Of a stretch of 64,000 bases of DNA, positions 17,172 through 25,418 are shown piece by piece. The DNA is from Dyella flagellata. Its GTDB lineage: Bacteria; Pseudomonadota; Gammaproteobacteria; Xanthomonadales; Rhodanobacteraceae. The translations under genes were made by a program, and so were the position numbers. Below the pieces are notes generated by a model. It ran no database searches. It saw only the letters and a list, made by a program, of their open reading frames with translations, and was not told the DNA's origin. Where the stretch lies: NCBI RefSeq assembly GCF_030160275.1, contig NZ_BSOA01000018.1, positions 186,001 through 250,000 on the forward strand, given 5' to 3'. How positions within the stretch are numbered: the first letter of the stretch is position 1; each line of letters begins with the position of its first letter.

Positions 17172-19097
17172 TTAGAAGCCAGCACGCAGGAAGGCATCCA
17201 GGTTCGCTACGTCCAGCGTTCCAATGCCTGCGCCAGGCGTGTAGTGCGGAGCGCCGTTGTAGAACCAGTTGTCGCCGGCATTGACGCTGTTGAACGGCGA
17301 GAAGAAGTTGTAGCCGAAGAAGTTTTGCAATGCATACACCTGTGGGTTCCACAGGCCAACGCGATGGCCCGTGCTTTGCCGCAGCAGTGCGGTAATGCCG
17401 TTGAGCTGCGGCGCGACGAAGCTCGTGCCGCCTTCGCCGCTGTTCAAGCCGCCGTCATTGGTGGAGACGAAGACGTAGCCGGTTTCCGGGTCCGCATTGA
17501 GCGAGATATCCGGTACGTTGCGGCCAGCGAAATGACCGGGCATTTGCAGCAAGGTGGTCGGGCCGGCGCTGGGGTCGTTGTAGACCAGCGACTGGTTCGG
17601 CTCGCTGCGGCGAATGCCGAAGGTGAATGCCTGGTAGAACGGCCGGTGCCAGTACACGCTTACGCCACCGCCGCCGCCGGTGGAGAACACGTTGATCGGA
17701 TGCACGTACTGGGCGAAATAGTTCTGCAGGTAATCCCAGCCCCACACGCTTTCCTGCGTAACCGACGCGGTCGGGCCGGTGCCGAACTGATAGCTGTAGG
17801 GCGTAGTGGTGCCGCCGGCTGCGGTGATGAAGGGATCGGAAGCCGGCGAATCTACCGTGAGTGGTGCGGTGTATTGGCCTGCGCCGGTGCCCGCGCCAAG
17901 GTCGCGCACGGTGTCATAGGCGCCCGAATCGCCTGAGGCAGCGAACAGCGATTGTCCCTGCACGGCCGCTTCCAGGAAGATCTTGTGGAACGCGCGCAGG
18001 TCACCTACGTCGGTAGTGTCAGTAATGCTGGCGCCGGGCGTGTTGAGCGCTGCGAAGTTGAAGATTTCCGGCAAGCCCCAGCTGGTGGAGATGCTGTCGG
18101 CGGTGTTGTCCGACACGGCACGCGCGAAGGCATCGACATAGCCCGCGGTAGTGTTGGGTGCGTCGTATACGATGACATTGGCGTAGGGCGCGATACCGCC
18201 GGACTGTTCCACGTCGATCGAGGTCTCGCCGCTGCCGCCGTCGATCGCGCCACCGCCATCCACATGCACTTGCGTGATGCGATCGGGCTTGGTGGCCAGG
18301 CCGATATCCGACCAGTAGGTGGTGGCGTCGCTGGGATAGAAGCTCGACAGCGTGACGATGCCCACGGTCGATCCTTCGCCGACCACGCCACGCTGATAAA
18401 GCGGATTGATGTCATAGAAGTTGGCAACGTCGCCAACCGTGTATTGCCCCGGAACGCCAGAGGCAGTGGGGTTGTCATTGGGCCCGCGGGAGCCTTTGTT
18501 GCTCAGCGCATTGGCCTTCGCATTCGGGGTGCCCAGCGATGTGAATGCCGGCGAGGCAACGTGATGCGGGCGATAGACTTTCTCGTTGCTCAAGCCCGTC
18601 GCCACGTCGACCACGTCGGCAATCGCCGATGGCAGCTGCGGTGCCGAGACCGGCTTGTGGAAGTTGTGGTCGTTTTCGCGCGAAACATAGTTATGGATCG
18701 AAGTCTGGAACAGCTGGCCGAACTGGCTCAGCGAGCCGCTGGTGCGGATCGCCAAATGGCTGGGCAGTACCTCGCTGTTCAATCCCTTGCTGCGCAGATA
18801 GGACTGCACGCGCGCAATCTCCGCGTCAGTGGCGCCATATCGCTGTGCGAACTGCTGGGTGGTGAGAAATTGCTGGTAGTGCGCGCTGCCGGGCGTTACC
18901 GTCTGGCGGATGTAATCCTCCAGCGCGGCCTCATGGTGCAGTTTTAAAAACAGCGTGACGTGTGCGGTCTGATCGGCCGAAGCCGTGCCAACGTCGACGG
19001 CAGGTTTGATATTCGCGGCCAGCGCGCCGGCACTCGCGCCGGCCAGCAACAAACCCAAAGACAAGGAAAGCGACTTGCGATGCAGCTTTGCACTCAT
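17172..19097 (-). CDS. S53 family serine-carboxyl peptidase (sedolisin, xanthomonalisin-like), secreted
   Basis: A 641-residue secreted protease. A signal peptide (about 1-28) is followed by a pro-kumamolisin activation domain (about 35-190) with 'VTPGSAHYQQFLTTQQFAQRYG'. The catalytic domain has GETSIDVEQ (Glu and Asp of the catalytic set, about residue 290), the oxyanion-hole Asp in ASGDSGA, and the nucleophile in GGTSFVAP (about residue 557). Asp residues of the C-terminal calcium site are also present (NVPDISLNAD, NAGDNWF). The ATG at 19097 has GGAGGG upstream; the ORF extends 16 codons further without a signal-like start. Such enzymes work at acid pH and are autoprocessed, so it is probably an extracellular nutrient-scavenging protease. 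Confidence 0.92.
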   Translation of the reverse strand: MSAKLHRKSLSLSLGLLLAGASAGALAANIKPAVDVGTASADQTAHVTLFLKLHHEAALEDYIRQTVTPGSAHYQQFLTTQQFAQRYGATDAEIARVQSYLRSKGLNSEVLPSHLAIRTSGSLSQFGQLFQTSIHNYVSRENDHNFHKPVSAPQLPSAIADVVDVATGLSNEKVYRPHHVASPAFTSLGTPNAKANALSNKGSRGPNDNPTASGVPGQYTVGDVANFYDINPLYQRGVVGEGSTVGIVTLSSFYPSDATTYWSDIGLATKPDRITQVHVDGGGAIDGGSGETSIDVEQSGGIAPYANVIVYDAPNTTAGYVDAFARAVSDNTADSISTSWGLPEIFNFAALNTPGASITDTTDVGDLRAFHKIFLEAAVQGQSLFAASGDSGAYDTVRDLGAGTGAGQYTAPLTVDSPASDPFITAAGGTTTPYSYQFGTGPTASVTQESVWGWDYLQNYFAQYVHPINVFSTGGGGGVSVYWHRPFYQAFTFGIRRSEPNQSLVYNDPSAGPTTLLQMPGHFAGRNVPDISLNADPETGYVFVSTNDGGLNSGEGGTSFVAPQLNGITALLRQSTGHRVGLWNPQVYALQNFFGYNFFSPFNSVNAGDNWFYNGAPHYTPGAGIGTLDVANLDAFLRAGF

Positions 19098-19455
19098 GAA
19101 TGCTCCCTCCGATTGAGCACGACGGCATGCGGGCATGCGAGACAAAGGCCAGAAGTGCGCGCCCTTGTTTCATGCGAACGATGTCGTAGCGCATGTGGCT
19201 GAAAATTCGTCTACCCAGCGACGTCGTCCGTCTCCCCTGACGACCAGCATCGAGCCGCTTCGACGAGCCTATCAGTGCTGAAGCGAAAGCTGGAAGTGCC
19301 TGAGCGGCATCAGCACAAAACCAAACGTCATGGGCGAGCAAAGGCTTGTTGCTTGCCTAAAGTGCATGCATTAAAACGCAAACGGATCGTCCAAGTAAAA
19401 CCCTACCTGGGGAATGTTCTGATCCCGCCACCGCACTGCATGCGCGTATGGCTGA

Positions 19456-19527
19456 GCGTAGGCTGGGATGACAATCCCAGCTTTCCATGCGGCATCACGA
19501 TGCTGGGATTGTCATCCCAGCCTACGC
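19456..19527. repeat. GTAG-type REP pair, copy C (near-perfect)
   Basis: GTAG at 19458 and CTAC at 19522-19525 bound two inverted hairpin units with loops GACA and TGTC; the outer flanks are GC. The two 24-base units are exact reverse complements, making this the best consensus copy in the window. Confidence 0.9.
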
Positions 19528-19594
19528 GCAATCCCCGACTTCACGACGCGTTTTTCGTCTGCGGGGCGGGAATGGGGCACAATAGGGCGGCTGT

Positions 19595-19621
19595 GCCCGG
19601 CCAGCGCAAAGCTGGCCGGGC
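19595..19621 (+). promoter_or_regulatory. Perfect 11-bp hairpin in the fumarase leader
   Basis: GCCCGGCCAGC and GCTGGCCGGGC flank a GCAAA loop. The hairpin ends 26 bases before the fumarase ATG and follows a possible -10 (CACAAT near 19578). There is no T-run. It would be the 5' end of the transcript and may stabilise the mRNA or affect translation, because the ATG has no clear Shine-Dalgarno. Confidence 0.5.
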
Positions 19622-19647
19622 CTCGTTCCCCAGTCGAAGCCATCGCC

Positions 19648-21162
19648 ATGACCACCATCAAGCAAGACGATCTGATCCAGTCCGTCGCCGACGCCCTGCA
19701 GTACATCAGCTACTACCACCCCGTCGACTACATCACCAACCTCGCCAAGGCCTATGAGCGTGAAGAGTCGCCGGCCGCGAAAGACGCGATGGCGCAGATC
19801 CTGATCAATTCGCGCATGGCCGCCGAAGGCCACCGTCCGCTGTGCCAGGACACCGGCATCGTCACGGTATTCCTGGAAGTGGGCATGAATGTGCGCTGGG
19901 ATGCCACGCTGAGCCTGGAGGACATGGTCAATGAAGGCGTGCGCCGCGCCTACAACCATCCGGACAACAAGCTGCGCGCGAGCGTCTTGGCCGATCCGGC
20001 CGGCAAGCGCGCCAATACCAAGGACAACACGCCGGCGGTGATCAACGTTTCCATCGTACCCGGCGATACGGTCGAGGTGATTGTGGCGGCCAAAGGCGGC
20101 GGCTCGGAGGCCAAGTCCAAGTTCGTCATGCTCAACCCGTCCGACTCCATCGTGGACTGGGTGCTCAAGACGGTGCCGACCATGGGGGCCGGCTGGTGCC
20201 CGCCGGGCATGCTGGGCATCGGCATCGGCGGCACCGCCGAGAAGGCCATGCTGTTGGCGAAAGAGGCCTTGATGGAGCCGATCGACATTCAGGACCTGAT
20301 CGCCCGCGGCCCGCGCAACCGCGCCGAAGAGTTGCGTCTTGAGCTGTACGAGAAGGTGAATGCGCTGGGCATCGGCGCGCAGGGGCTGGGCGGGCTCACC
20401 ACCGTGCTGGACGTGAAGGTCAAGGATTACCCCACCCACGCCGCCAATCTGCCGGTGGCGATGATTCCCAACTGCGCAGCCACCCGGCATGCGCACTTCA
20501 CTCTGGATGGCTCCGGTCCGGTGATGCTCAATCCGCCCTCACTGGAAGACTGGCCCAAGTTGACCTACGACGCCTCCAAGGGGCGCCGCGTGAACCTCGA
20601 CACGGTGACGCGCGAGGAAGTCGCTGGATGGAAGCCCGGCGAAGTGCTGCTGCTCAACGGCAAGCTGCTCACCGGCCGTGATGCGGCGCATAAGCGAATG
20701 GTCGACATGCTGAACAAGGGTGAGCAGCTGCCCGTCGACTTCCATGGCCGCTTTATCTATTACGTCGGCCCGGTCGACCCGGTACGCGACGAAGTGGTCG
20801 GCCCCGCCGGTCCCACCACCGCCACCCGCATGGACAAATTCACCGAGCAGGTGCTGGCGCAGACCGGCCTGCTAGGCATGGTCGGCAAGGCCGAGCGCGG
20901 CCCGACGGCAATCGAGGCGATCAAGCGGCACCAGTCGGTGTACCTGATGGCCGTGGGCGGCGCGGCCTACCTCGTTTCCAAGGCGATCAAGGCCAGCCGG
21001 GTCGTGGCCTTCGAGGATCTGGGCATGGAGGCGATCTACGAATTCGAGGTCAAGGACATGCCGGTGACCGTGGCGGTGGATTCGGCGGGGAGTTCCGTGC
21101 ACAAGACCGGGCCGCGGGAGTGGCAGGCAAAGATCGGCAAGATCCCCGTGCTGGTCGAATAA
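19648..21162 (+). CDS. Fumarate hydratase class I (iron-sulfur)
   Basis: A 504-residue class I fumarase that interconverts fumarate and malate in the citric acid cycle. It is oxygen-sensitive because of its [4Fe-4S] cluster. The cluster cysteines are visible at about residues 66 (LCQDTG), 184 (GWCPPG) and 276 (NCAATRH). The N-terminal alpha domain and the C-terminal beta domain (from about 335, 'LNGKLLTGRDAAHKRM') are fused, as in E. coli FumA/FumB, giving a single polypeptide. The ATG at 19648 was chosen because the open frame upstream translates the REP and the leader hairpin. It stands alone, flanked by REP elements on both sides. Confidence 0.93.
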   Translation: MTTIKQDDLIQSVADALQYISYYHPVDYITNLAKAYEREESPAAKDAMAQILINSRMAAEGHRPLCQDTGIVTVFLEVGMNVRWDATLSLEDMVNEGVRRAYNHPDNKLRASVLADPAGKRANTKDNTPAVINVSIVPGDTVEVIVAAKGGGSEAKSKFVMLNPSDSIVDWVLKTVPTMGAGWCPPGMLGIGIGGTAEKAMLLAKEALMEPIDIQDLIARGPRNRAEELRLELYEKVNALGIGAQGLGGLTTVLDVKVKDYPTHAANLPVAMIPNCAATRHAHFTLDGSGPVMLNPPSLEDWPKLTYDASKGRRVNLDTVTREEVAGWKPGEVLLLNGKLLTGRDAAHKRMVDMLNKGEQLPVDFHGRFIYYVGPVDPVRDEVVGPAGPTTATRMDKFTEQVLAQTGLLGMVGKAERGPTAIEAIKRHQSVYLMAVGGAAYLVSKAIKASRVVAFEDLGMEAIYEFEVKDMPVTVAVDSAGSSVHKTGPREWQAKIGKIPVLVE

Positions 21163-21176
21163 CCACTGATGCGAGC

Positions 21177-21245
21177 GCGTAGGCTGGGATGAAATCCCAG
21201 CTTTCCCGCGATTTCCAAAAGCTGGGATTGGCATCCCAGCCTACG
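21177..21245. repeat. GTAG-type REP pair, copy D
   Basis: GTAG at 21179-21182 and CTAC at 21241-21244 bound two inverted hairpin units; the left loop is one base shorter (GAA). It lies 14 bases after the fumarase stop and separates that gene from the lysine gene. Confidence 0.88.
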
Positions 21246-21367
21246 GGCCAGCGCTATTGCGGGCATTTAGCCATCCAAACGCTATGCCGAATTTTCGGTT
21301 GCATTCCGGCTGACGCGGCGCAACACTGGCGGGATTGACTTTTCCCGCAACCCTAGACAGAGAAACC

Positions 21368-23980
21368 GTGAGCCCGAACGCCCCCGCGCCGCTTTCCGCC
21401 GGCGCACCCTGGATCGTGATGAAGTTTGGCGGCACCAGTGTCGCCACCCTGCCGCGCTGGCAGAACATCCGCGAACTCGTCTCCAGCCGCCGCGCCGAAG
21501 GCGCGCGCGTGCTGGTGGTCGTTTCCGCGCTGACCGGCATCACCGACGCACTCAAACAACTGTGCGCCCAGGAAGACAAAGGCAAACGTATCGAGGCCTA
21601 CCAGGCGATCGCGCAGCGTCACTACGACCTGCTCGATCACATGCAGCTCGCCGCGCCCGAAACCTTGGCCGAGCGCCTGCGAGAGTTGGCCAGGCTGGCC
21701 GAGGAAGGTCCGGCGCTGCTGGGTGAACTGGCATGGTCTGCCTTGGTGCAGGCGCATGGCGAACTGATGTCCAGCGCGTTGGGCGCGGCGTTTCTCTCGC
21801 ACGCCGGCTTGCCCACGCAATGGGTGGACGCACGCGAATGCCTTGCCGCTATCGCGTTGCCCAACCAGAACGAGCGCACCAAGCTGCTTTCGGCGATGGT
21901 CGAGGCCAAACCCGATCCGGCCTTGAACGCGCGCCTGGAGAAGCTCGGCGAAGTGTTCATCACGCAAGGCTTCATCGCGCGTGAATCGCAAAGCCGTACC
22001 GTGTTGCTCGGCCGTGGCGGCTCGGATACGTCGGCGTCCTACTTCGGTGCACTGTTGAAGGCGCAGAGGGTGGAAATCTGGACCGACGTGGCCGGCATGT
22101 TCACCGCCAATCCGCGCCAGGTGCCTGGTGCGCGTCTGTTGCAGAAGCTCGACTACGAAGAGGCGCAGGAAATCGCCTCCACCGGCGCCAAGGTGCTGCA
22201 CCCACGTTGCTTGTCGCCGCTGCGCGAGCCGCGTGTGCCGATGCTGATCAAGGACACCAATCGCCCGGAGCTGGAAGGCACGGTGATCGGGCCGGAAGTG
22301 CGCGAGCACGCGCCCAGCGTGAAAGCGATCAGCGCGCGCAAGGGCATCACCCTGGTGTCGATGGAATCGGTGGGCATGTGGCAGCAGGTCGGCTTCCTGT
22401 CCGACGTGTTCGCGCACTTCAAGCAGCATGGCCTGTCGGTGGACCTGATCAGTTCAGCCGAAACCAACGTCACGGTGTCGCTGGATCCGACCGAGAATCT
22501 GCTCGACTCCGACGCGGTGGCGGCGTTGGCCAGTGATCTGGCCAAGGTCTGCCGGGTGAAGGTGATCGCGCCGTGCGCGGCGATCACCATGGTCGGCCGC
22601 GGCATGCGTTCGATGCTGCACACCCTGTCCAGCGTGCTGGCGGAATTCGGCCAGCTGCGCGTGCATCTGATATCGCAGTCGTCCAACAACCTCAACCTTA
22701 CCTTCGTGGTGGATGAGAGCGTGGTCGACGAACTGGTACCGCGCCTGCATGAAATGCTGATCGCCGCAGGTGCGCTGCGTACCGATGACAGCGCCTTGTT
22801 CGGTCCTAGCTGGCAAAGCTTGTACGGCAGCGGTGAAACCGTCATGGCGGCGGATGCGTGGTGGCGCGCCGAGTGCCGTGACCAGCTGCTGGCGCTGGCT
22901 GCCGAGGCCACCCCGCGCTACGTGTACCACCTGCCGACCGTGCGCAGACAGGCGCGAGAATTGAAGACGCTCACGGCAGTGGATCGCATGCACTACGCGG
23001 TGAAGGCCAATACCCATCCGGCCATCCTGCGTGCCCTGGCCGAGGAAGGTTTTGGCTTCGAATGCGTGTCGCCCGGCGAATTGAAGGCGGTGATGGCAGT
23101 AGTGCCCGAAACCGCTCCGTTGCTGTTCACGCCCAACTTCGCGCCGCGCGAAGACTACGCGTGGGCCTTGACTACGCGCGCCGCAGTTTCGCTGGATTCG
23201 CTCTATCCGCTGGAGCACTGGGGCGAGGTCTTCCGTGGACGCGAAATCGTGCTGCGTGTCGATCTTGGCCGTGGCCTGGGCCATCACGAGAAAGTTCGCA
23301 CTGGCGGCAGCGGCAGCAAGTTCGGCTTGCCGGTGGACCAGCTCGACGCCTTCCTGCGCCTGGCCGATACCCACGGCGTGGTCGTACGCGGCCTGCATGC
23401 GCACCTTGGCTCGGGCATCCTGGACGTCAAGCACTGGGGCGAGGTGTACAGCCAGCTGGCCAGCATTGCCGAGCGCATCGGCAGTGTGGCCTTCCTCGAT
23501 ATCGGTGGCGGCCTCGGCGTGCCTTCGCATCCGGGCGAGGCTAGGCTGGACATCGCTGCATTGGACGAAACCCTGCGCAAGGTCAAGGCGGCCTATCCCC
23601 ATTACCAGCTGTGGATGGAGCCGGGCCGCTATCTGGTGGCCGATGCGGGCGCGTTGATTACCCGCGTCACCCAGCAGAAGGGCAAAGGTTCGTGGCGTTA
23701 CCTCGGCGTGGACACCGGCATGAACAGCTTGATCCGTCCGGCGCTATACGACGCCTGGCACGAAATCGTCAACCTCACCCGCCTGGACGAAGCGGCCACC
23801 GCGCTCTACCAGGTGGTCGGTCCGATCTGTGAAAGCGGCGACGTGATCGGTTCCGACCGCCGCCTGCCGGAAGCGCGTGAGGGCGACGTGGTGCTGATCG
23901 CCCAGGCCGGCGCTTACGGCAAAGTGATGGCCTCGCCGTACAATCTGCGGGATGAGGCGGAAGAAGTCATTCTCGAGTGA
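21368..23980 (+). CDS. Bifunctional aspartate kinase / diaminopimelate decarboxylase
   Basis: An 870-residue fusion of the first and last enzymes of lysine synthesis. The N-terminal half is an aspartate kinase (KFGGTS at 19-24, then two ACT-type regulatory modules ending near 470). The C-terminal half is a PLP-dependent diaminopimelate decarboxylase (PLP lysine in HYAVKAN at about residue 546, GGGLGVP, and CESGD near the end). The two parts catalyse phosphorylation of aspartate and conversion of meso-DAP to lysine. The fusion is known in Xanthomonadales. I chose the GTG at 21368, which gives the common N-terminal length; a TTG at 21335 is the alternative. Fusing the committed step to the end step may allow lysine feedback through the ACT modules. 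Confidence 0.93.
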   Translation: MSPNAPAPLSAGAPWIVMKFGGTSVATLPRWQNIRELVSSRRAEGARVLVVVSALTGITDALKQLCAQEDKGKRIEAYQAIAQRHYDLLDHMQLAAPETLAERLRELARLAEEGPALLGELAWSALVQAHGELMSSALGAAFLSHAGLPTQWVDARECLAAIALPNQNERTKLLSAMVEAKPDPALNARLEKLGEVFITQGFIARESQSRTVLLGRGGSDTSASYFGALLKAQRVEIWTDVAGMFTANPRQVPGARLLQKLDYEEAQEIASTGAKVLHPRCLSPLREPRVPMLIKDTNRPELEGTVIGPEVREHAPSVKAISARKGITLVSMESVGMWQQVGFLSDVFAHFKQHGLSVDLISSAETNVTVSLDPTENLLDSDAVAALASDLAKVCRVKVIAPCAAITMVGRGMRSMLHTLSSVLAEFGQLRVHLISQSSNNLNLTFVVDESVVDELVPRLHEMLIAAGALRTDDSALFGPSWQSLYGSGETVMAADAWWRAECRDQLLALAAEATPRYVYHLPTVRRQARELKTLTAVDRMHYAVKANTHPAILRALAEEGFGFECVSPGELKAVMAVVPETAPLLFTPNFAPREDYAWALTTRAAVSLDSLYPLEHWGEVFRGREIVLRVDLGRGLGHHEKVRTGGSGSKFGLPVDQLDAFLRLADTHGVVVRGLHAHLGSGILDVKHWGEVYSQLASIAERIGSVAFLDIGGGLGVPSHPGEARLDIAALDETLRKVKAAYPHYQLWMEPGRYLVADAGALITRVTQQKGKGSWRYLGVDTGMNSLIRPALYDAWHEIVNLTRLDEAATALYQVVGPICESGDVIGSDRRLPEAREGDVVLIAQAGAYGKVMASPYNLRDEAEEVILE

Positions 23981-23990
23981 CGCTGCATGC

Positions 23991-24030
23991 TTTTCCCTCT
24001 CCCTGCGGGGAGAGGGCAGGGTGAGGGGGA
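23991..24030. repeat. Pyrimidine/purine inverted repeat (CCCTCTCCC type)
   Basis: CCCTCTCCC (23995-24003), a TGCG loop and GGGAGAGGG (24008-24016) are followed by GGGTGAGGGG. This type of intergenic repeat is common in Xanthomonadales genomes. It lies between the lysine gene and murL and may act as a terminator or mRNA stabiliser; there is no T-run. Confidence 0.6.
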
Positions 24031-24067
24031 GCCTCGCGAAGTGTTAGAAACAGATGTGGAGCTTTAA

Positions 24068-25417
24068 GTGACCCAACCGATCCAACCCCGCCTGACCCAG
24101 GTTTTCCGCTTCGTCCGCGCGAGCTATGCCGAGGGCGTGGCCGAGCTGGCGTATGCCTTCGACCAGGGCGAGGAATTGATCGAACGCGTGCGCTTTCCCG
24201 CGCCGCCAGCGCTGACGCCGGAGCGCAAGCATGCATTTGCTGCGGCGCTGAAATTGCTGCACCTGATAGCCGGCATCAGCTACTACAAGGCAGGCGTGCC
24301 GCCCAAGATCGAAGTGGCCGACGGTCCGCTCGATGATGCCACGGCCAACCTGCTCGATGACTTGTATCTGCACGGGCTGGCCGAATTCGCCTACCGCAAC
24401 GGATTGGATTTGCGTGGACGCATCGCTTTCCCCCGTTCCGGCGAACCTCCAGGCAAGGTGGAAGCGGCCGCCCTGCACCTTCCCAAGCGCACCCTGGTAC
24501 CCATCGGTGGCGGCAAGGATTCGGTTGTCGCGGTCGAAGCGATCAAGCAAGTCGGTGGCGAAGCCACTGCCGTCTGGGTGGGCAATTCGCCGCTGATCGC
24601 GGCCTGCGCCGAACGCACGGGCCTGCCCACGCTGAACATCCAGCGTGAACTCGCGCCGGGGTTGTTCGAGTTGAACCGGCTCGGGGCATGGAACGGCCAT
24701 ATCCCGGTGACGGCCGTCAATTCAGCCATCCTCGTGCTGGCGGCCGTGCTCTACGGCTACGACAGCATTGCGTTTGCCAACGAGCGTTCCGCGTCGGCCG
24801 CGACGCTGGAATACGAGGGCCAGCAGGTCAATCATCAGTGGAGCAAGGGCTACGCCTTCGAGCAACTGCTTGGTGACTGGCTGCATACGCATGTTGCGGC
24901 CGATCTTGATTATTGCTCGCTGCTGCGTCCGTTCTCCGAGCTCGCCATCACTCGCGCGTTCGCCAAGCACACACCGTATTTCGACGTCTTCTCCAGCTGC
25001 AACCGCAACTTCAAGATCCTTGGGCCGAAGCCGGCCGATCGCTGGTGCGGCCAGTGTCCGAAATGCCATTTTGTATTCCTGGCTTTGGCGCCGTTCCTGC
25101 CGAAGCCGCGTCTGCTCACCATTTTCGGCCGCAATCTGCTGGACGATGACTCGCAAGCCGCGGGCTTCGACGCTTTGCTTGAGTATCACGATCACAAACC
25201 GTTCGAATGCGTGGGCGAAGGCGCCGAGGCGCGTGCCGCCATGTACACGCTGAGCCAGCGGCCGGAGTGGCAGGAAGATGCGCTCGTCGCCCGTTTCCGC
25301 AGCGAAATCCTGCCGCAACTCGATGTTGCGCAGCTGACGCTGGAACCTTGGCTGCGGCCTTCCGGCGAGCATCGTGTACCGGATCGTTTGCAAGCGGCAC
25401 TGTCGACGATCACCTGA
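24068..25417 (+). CDS. murL: UDP-MurNAc-L-Ala-L-Glu epimerase MurL
   Basis: A 449-residue protein matching MurL, which in Xanthomonas oryzae converts the L-Glu of UDP-MurNAc-L-Ala-L-Glu to D-Glu in an ATP-dependent reaction (established knowledge). Visible features are a PP-loop-like nucleotide site GGGKDS at 147-152, 'FANERSASAATLEYEGQQVNHQWSKGYAFE' (about 238-267) and a cysteine-rich WCGQCPKC segment (about 326-333). The start is GTG with GGAG six bases upstream. The downstream murD2 gene begins one base after the stop, which strongly supports the assignment, since the two enzymes act in sequence. This route replaces free D-glutamate made by MurI. Confidence 0.9.
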   Translation: MTQPIQPRLTQVFRFVRASYAEGVAELAYAFDQGEELIERVRFPAPPALTPERKHAFAAALKLLHLIAGISYYKAGVPPKIEVADGPLDDATANLLDDLYLHGLAEFAYRNGLDLRGRIAFPRSGEPPGKVEAAALHLPKRTLVPIGGGKDSVVAVEAIKQVGGEATAVWVGNSPLIAACAERTGLPTLNIQRELAPGLFELNRLGAWNGHIPVTAVNSAILVLAAVLYGYDSIAFANERSASAATLEYEGQQVNHQWSKGYAFEQLLGDWLHTHVAADLDYCSLLRPFSELAITRAFAKHTPYFDVFSSCNRNFKILGPKPADRWCGQCPKCHFVFLALAPFLPKPRLLTIFGRNLLDDDSQAAGFDALLEYHDHKPFECVGEGAEARAAMYTLSQRPEWQEDALVARFRSEILPQLDVAQLTLEPWLRPSGEHRVPDRLQAALSTIT

Positions 25418-25418
25418 C

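Larger units (their letters stand above)
19098..19647. other. 550-bp divergent intergenic region (S53 protease / fumarase)
   Basis: No convincing gene lies here; open frames across it translate the REP and lack ribosome binding sites. It holds protease-side promoter sequence near 19100-19260, REP copy C at 19456-19527, and a strong hairpin directly upstream of fumarase. The stretch 19320-19440 is less GC-rich than its surroundings and contains nothing I can assign. Confidence 0.6.

Noticed and set aside
19468-19647. N-terminal extension of fumarase
   Set aside because: It translates the REP and leader hairpin; the known class I fumarase start motif begins at 19648.
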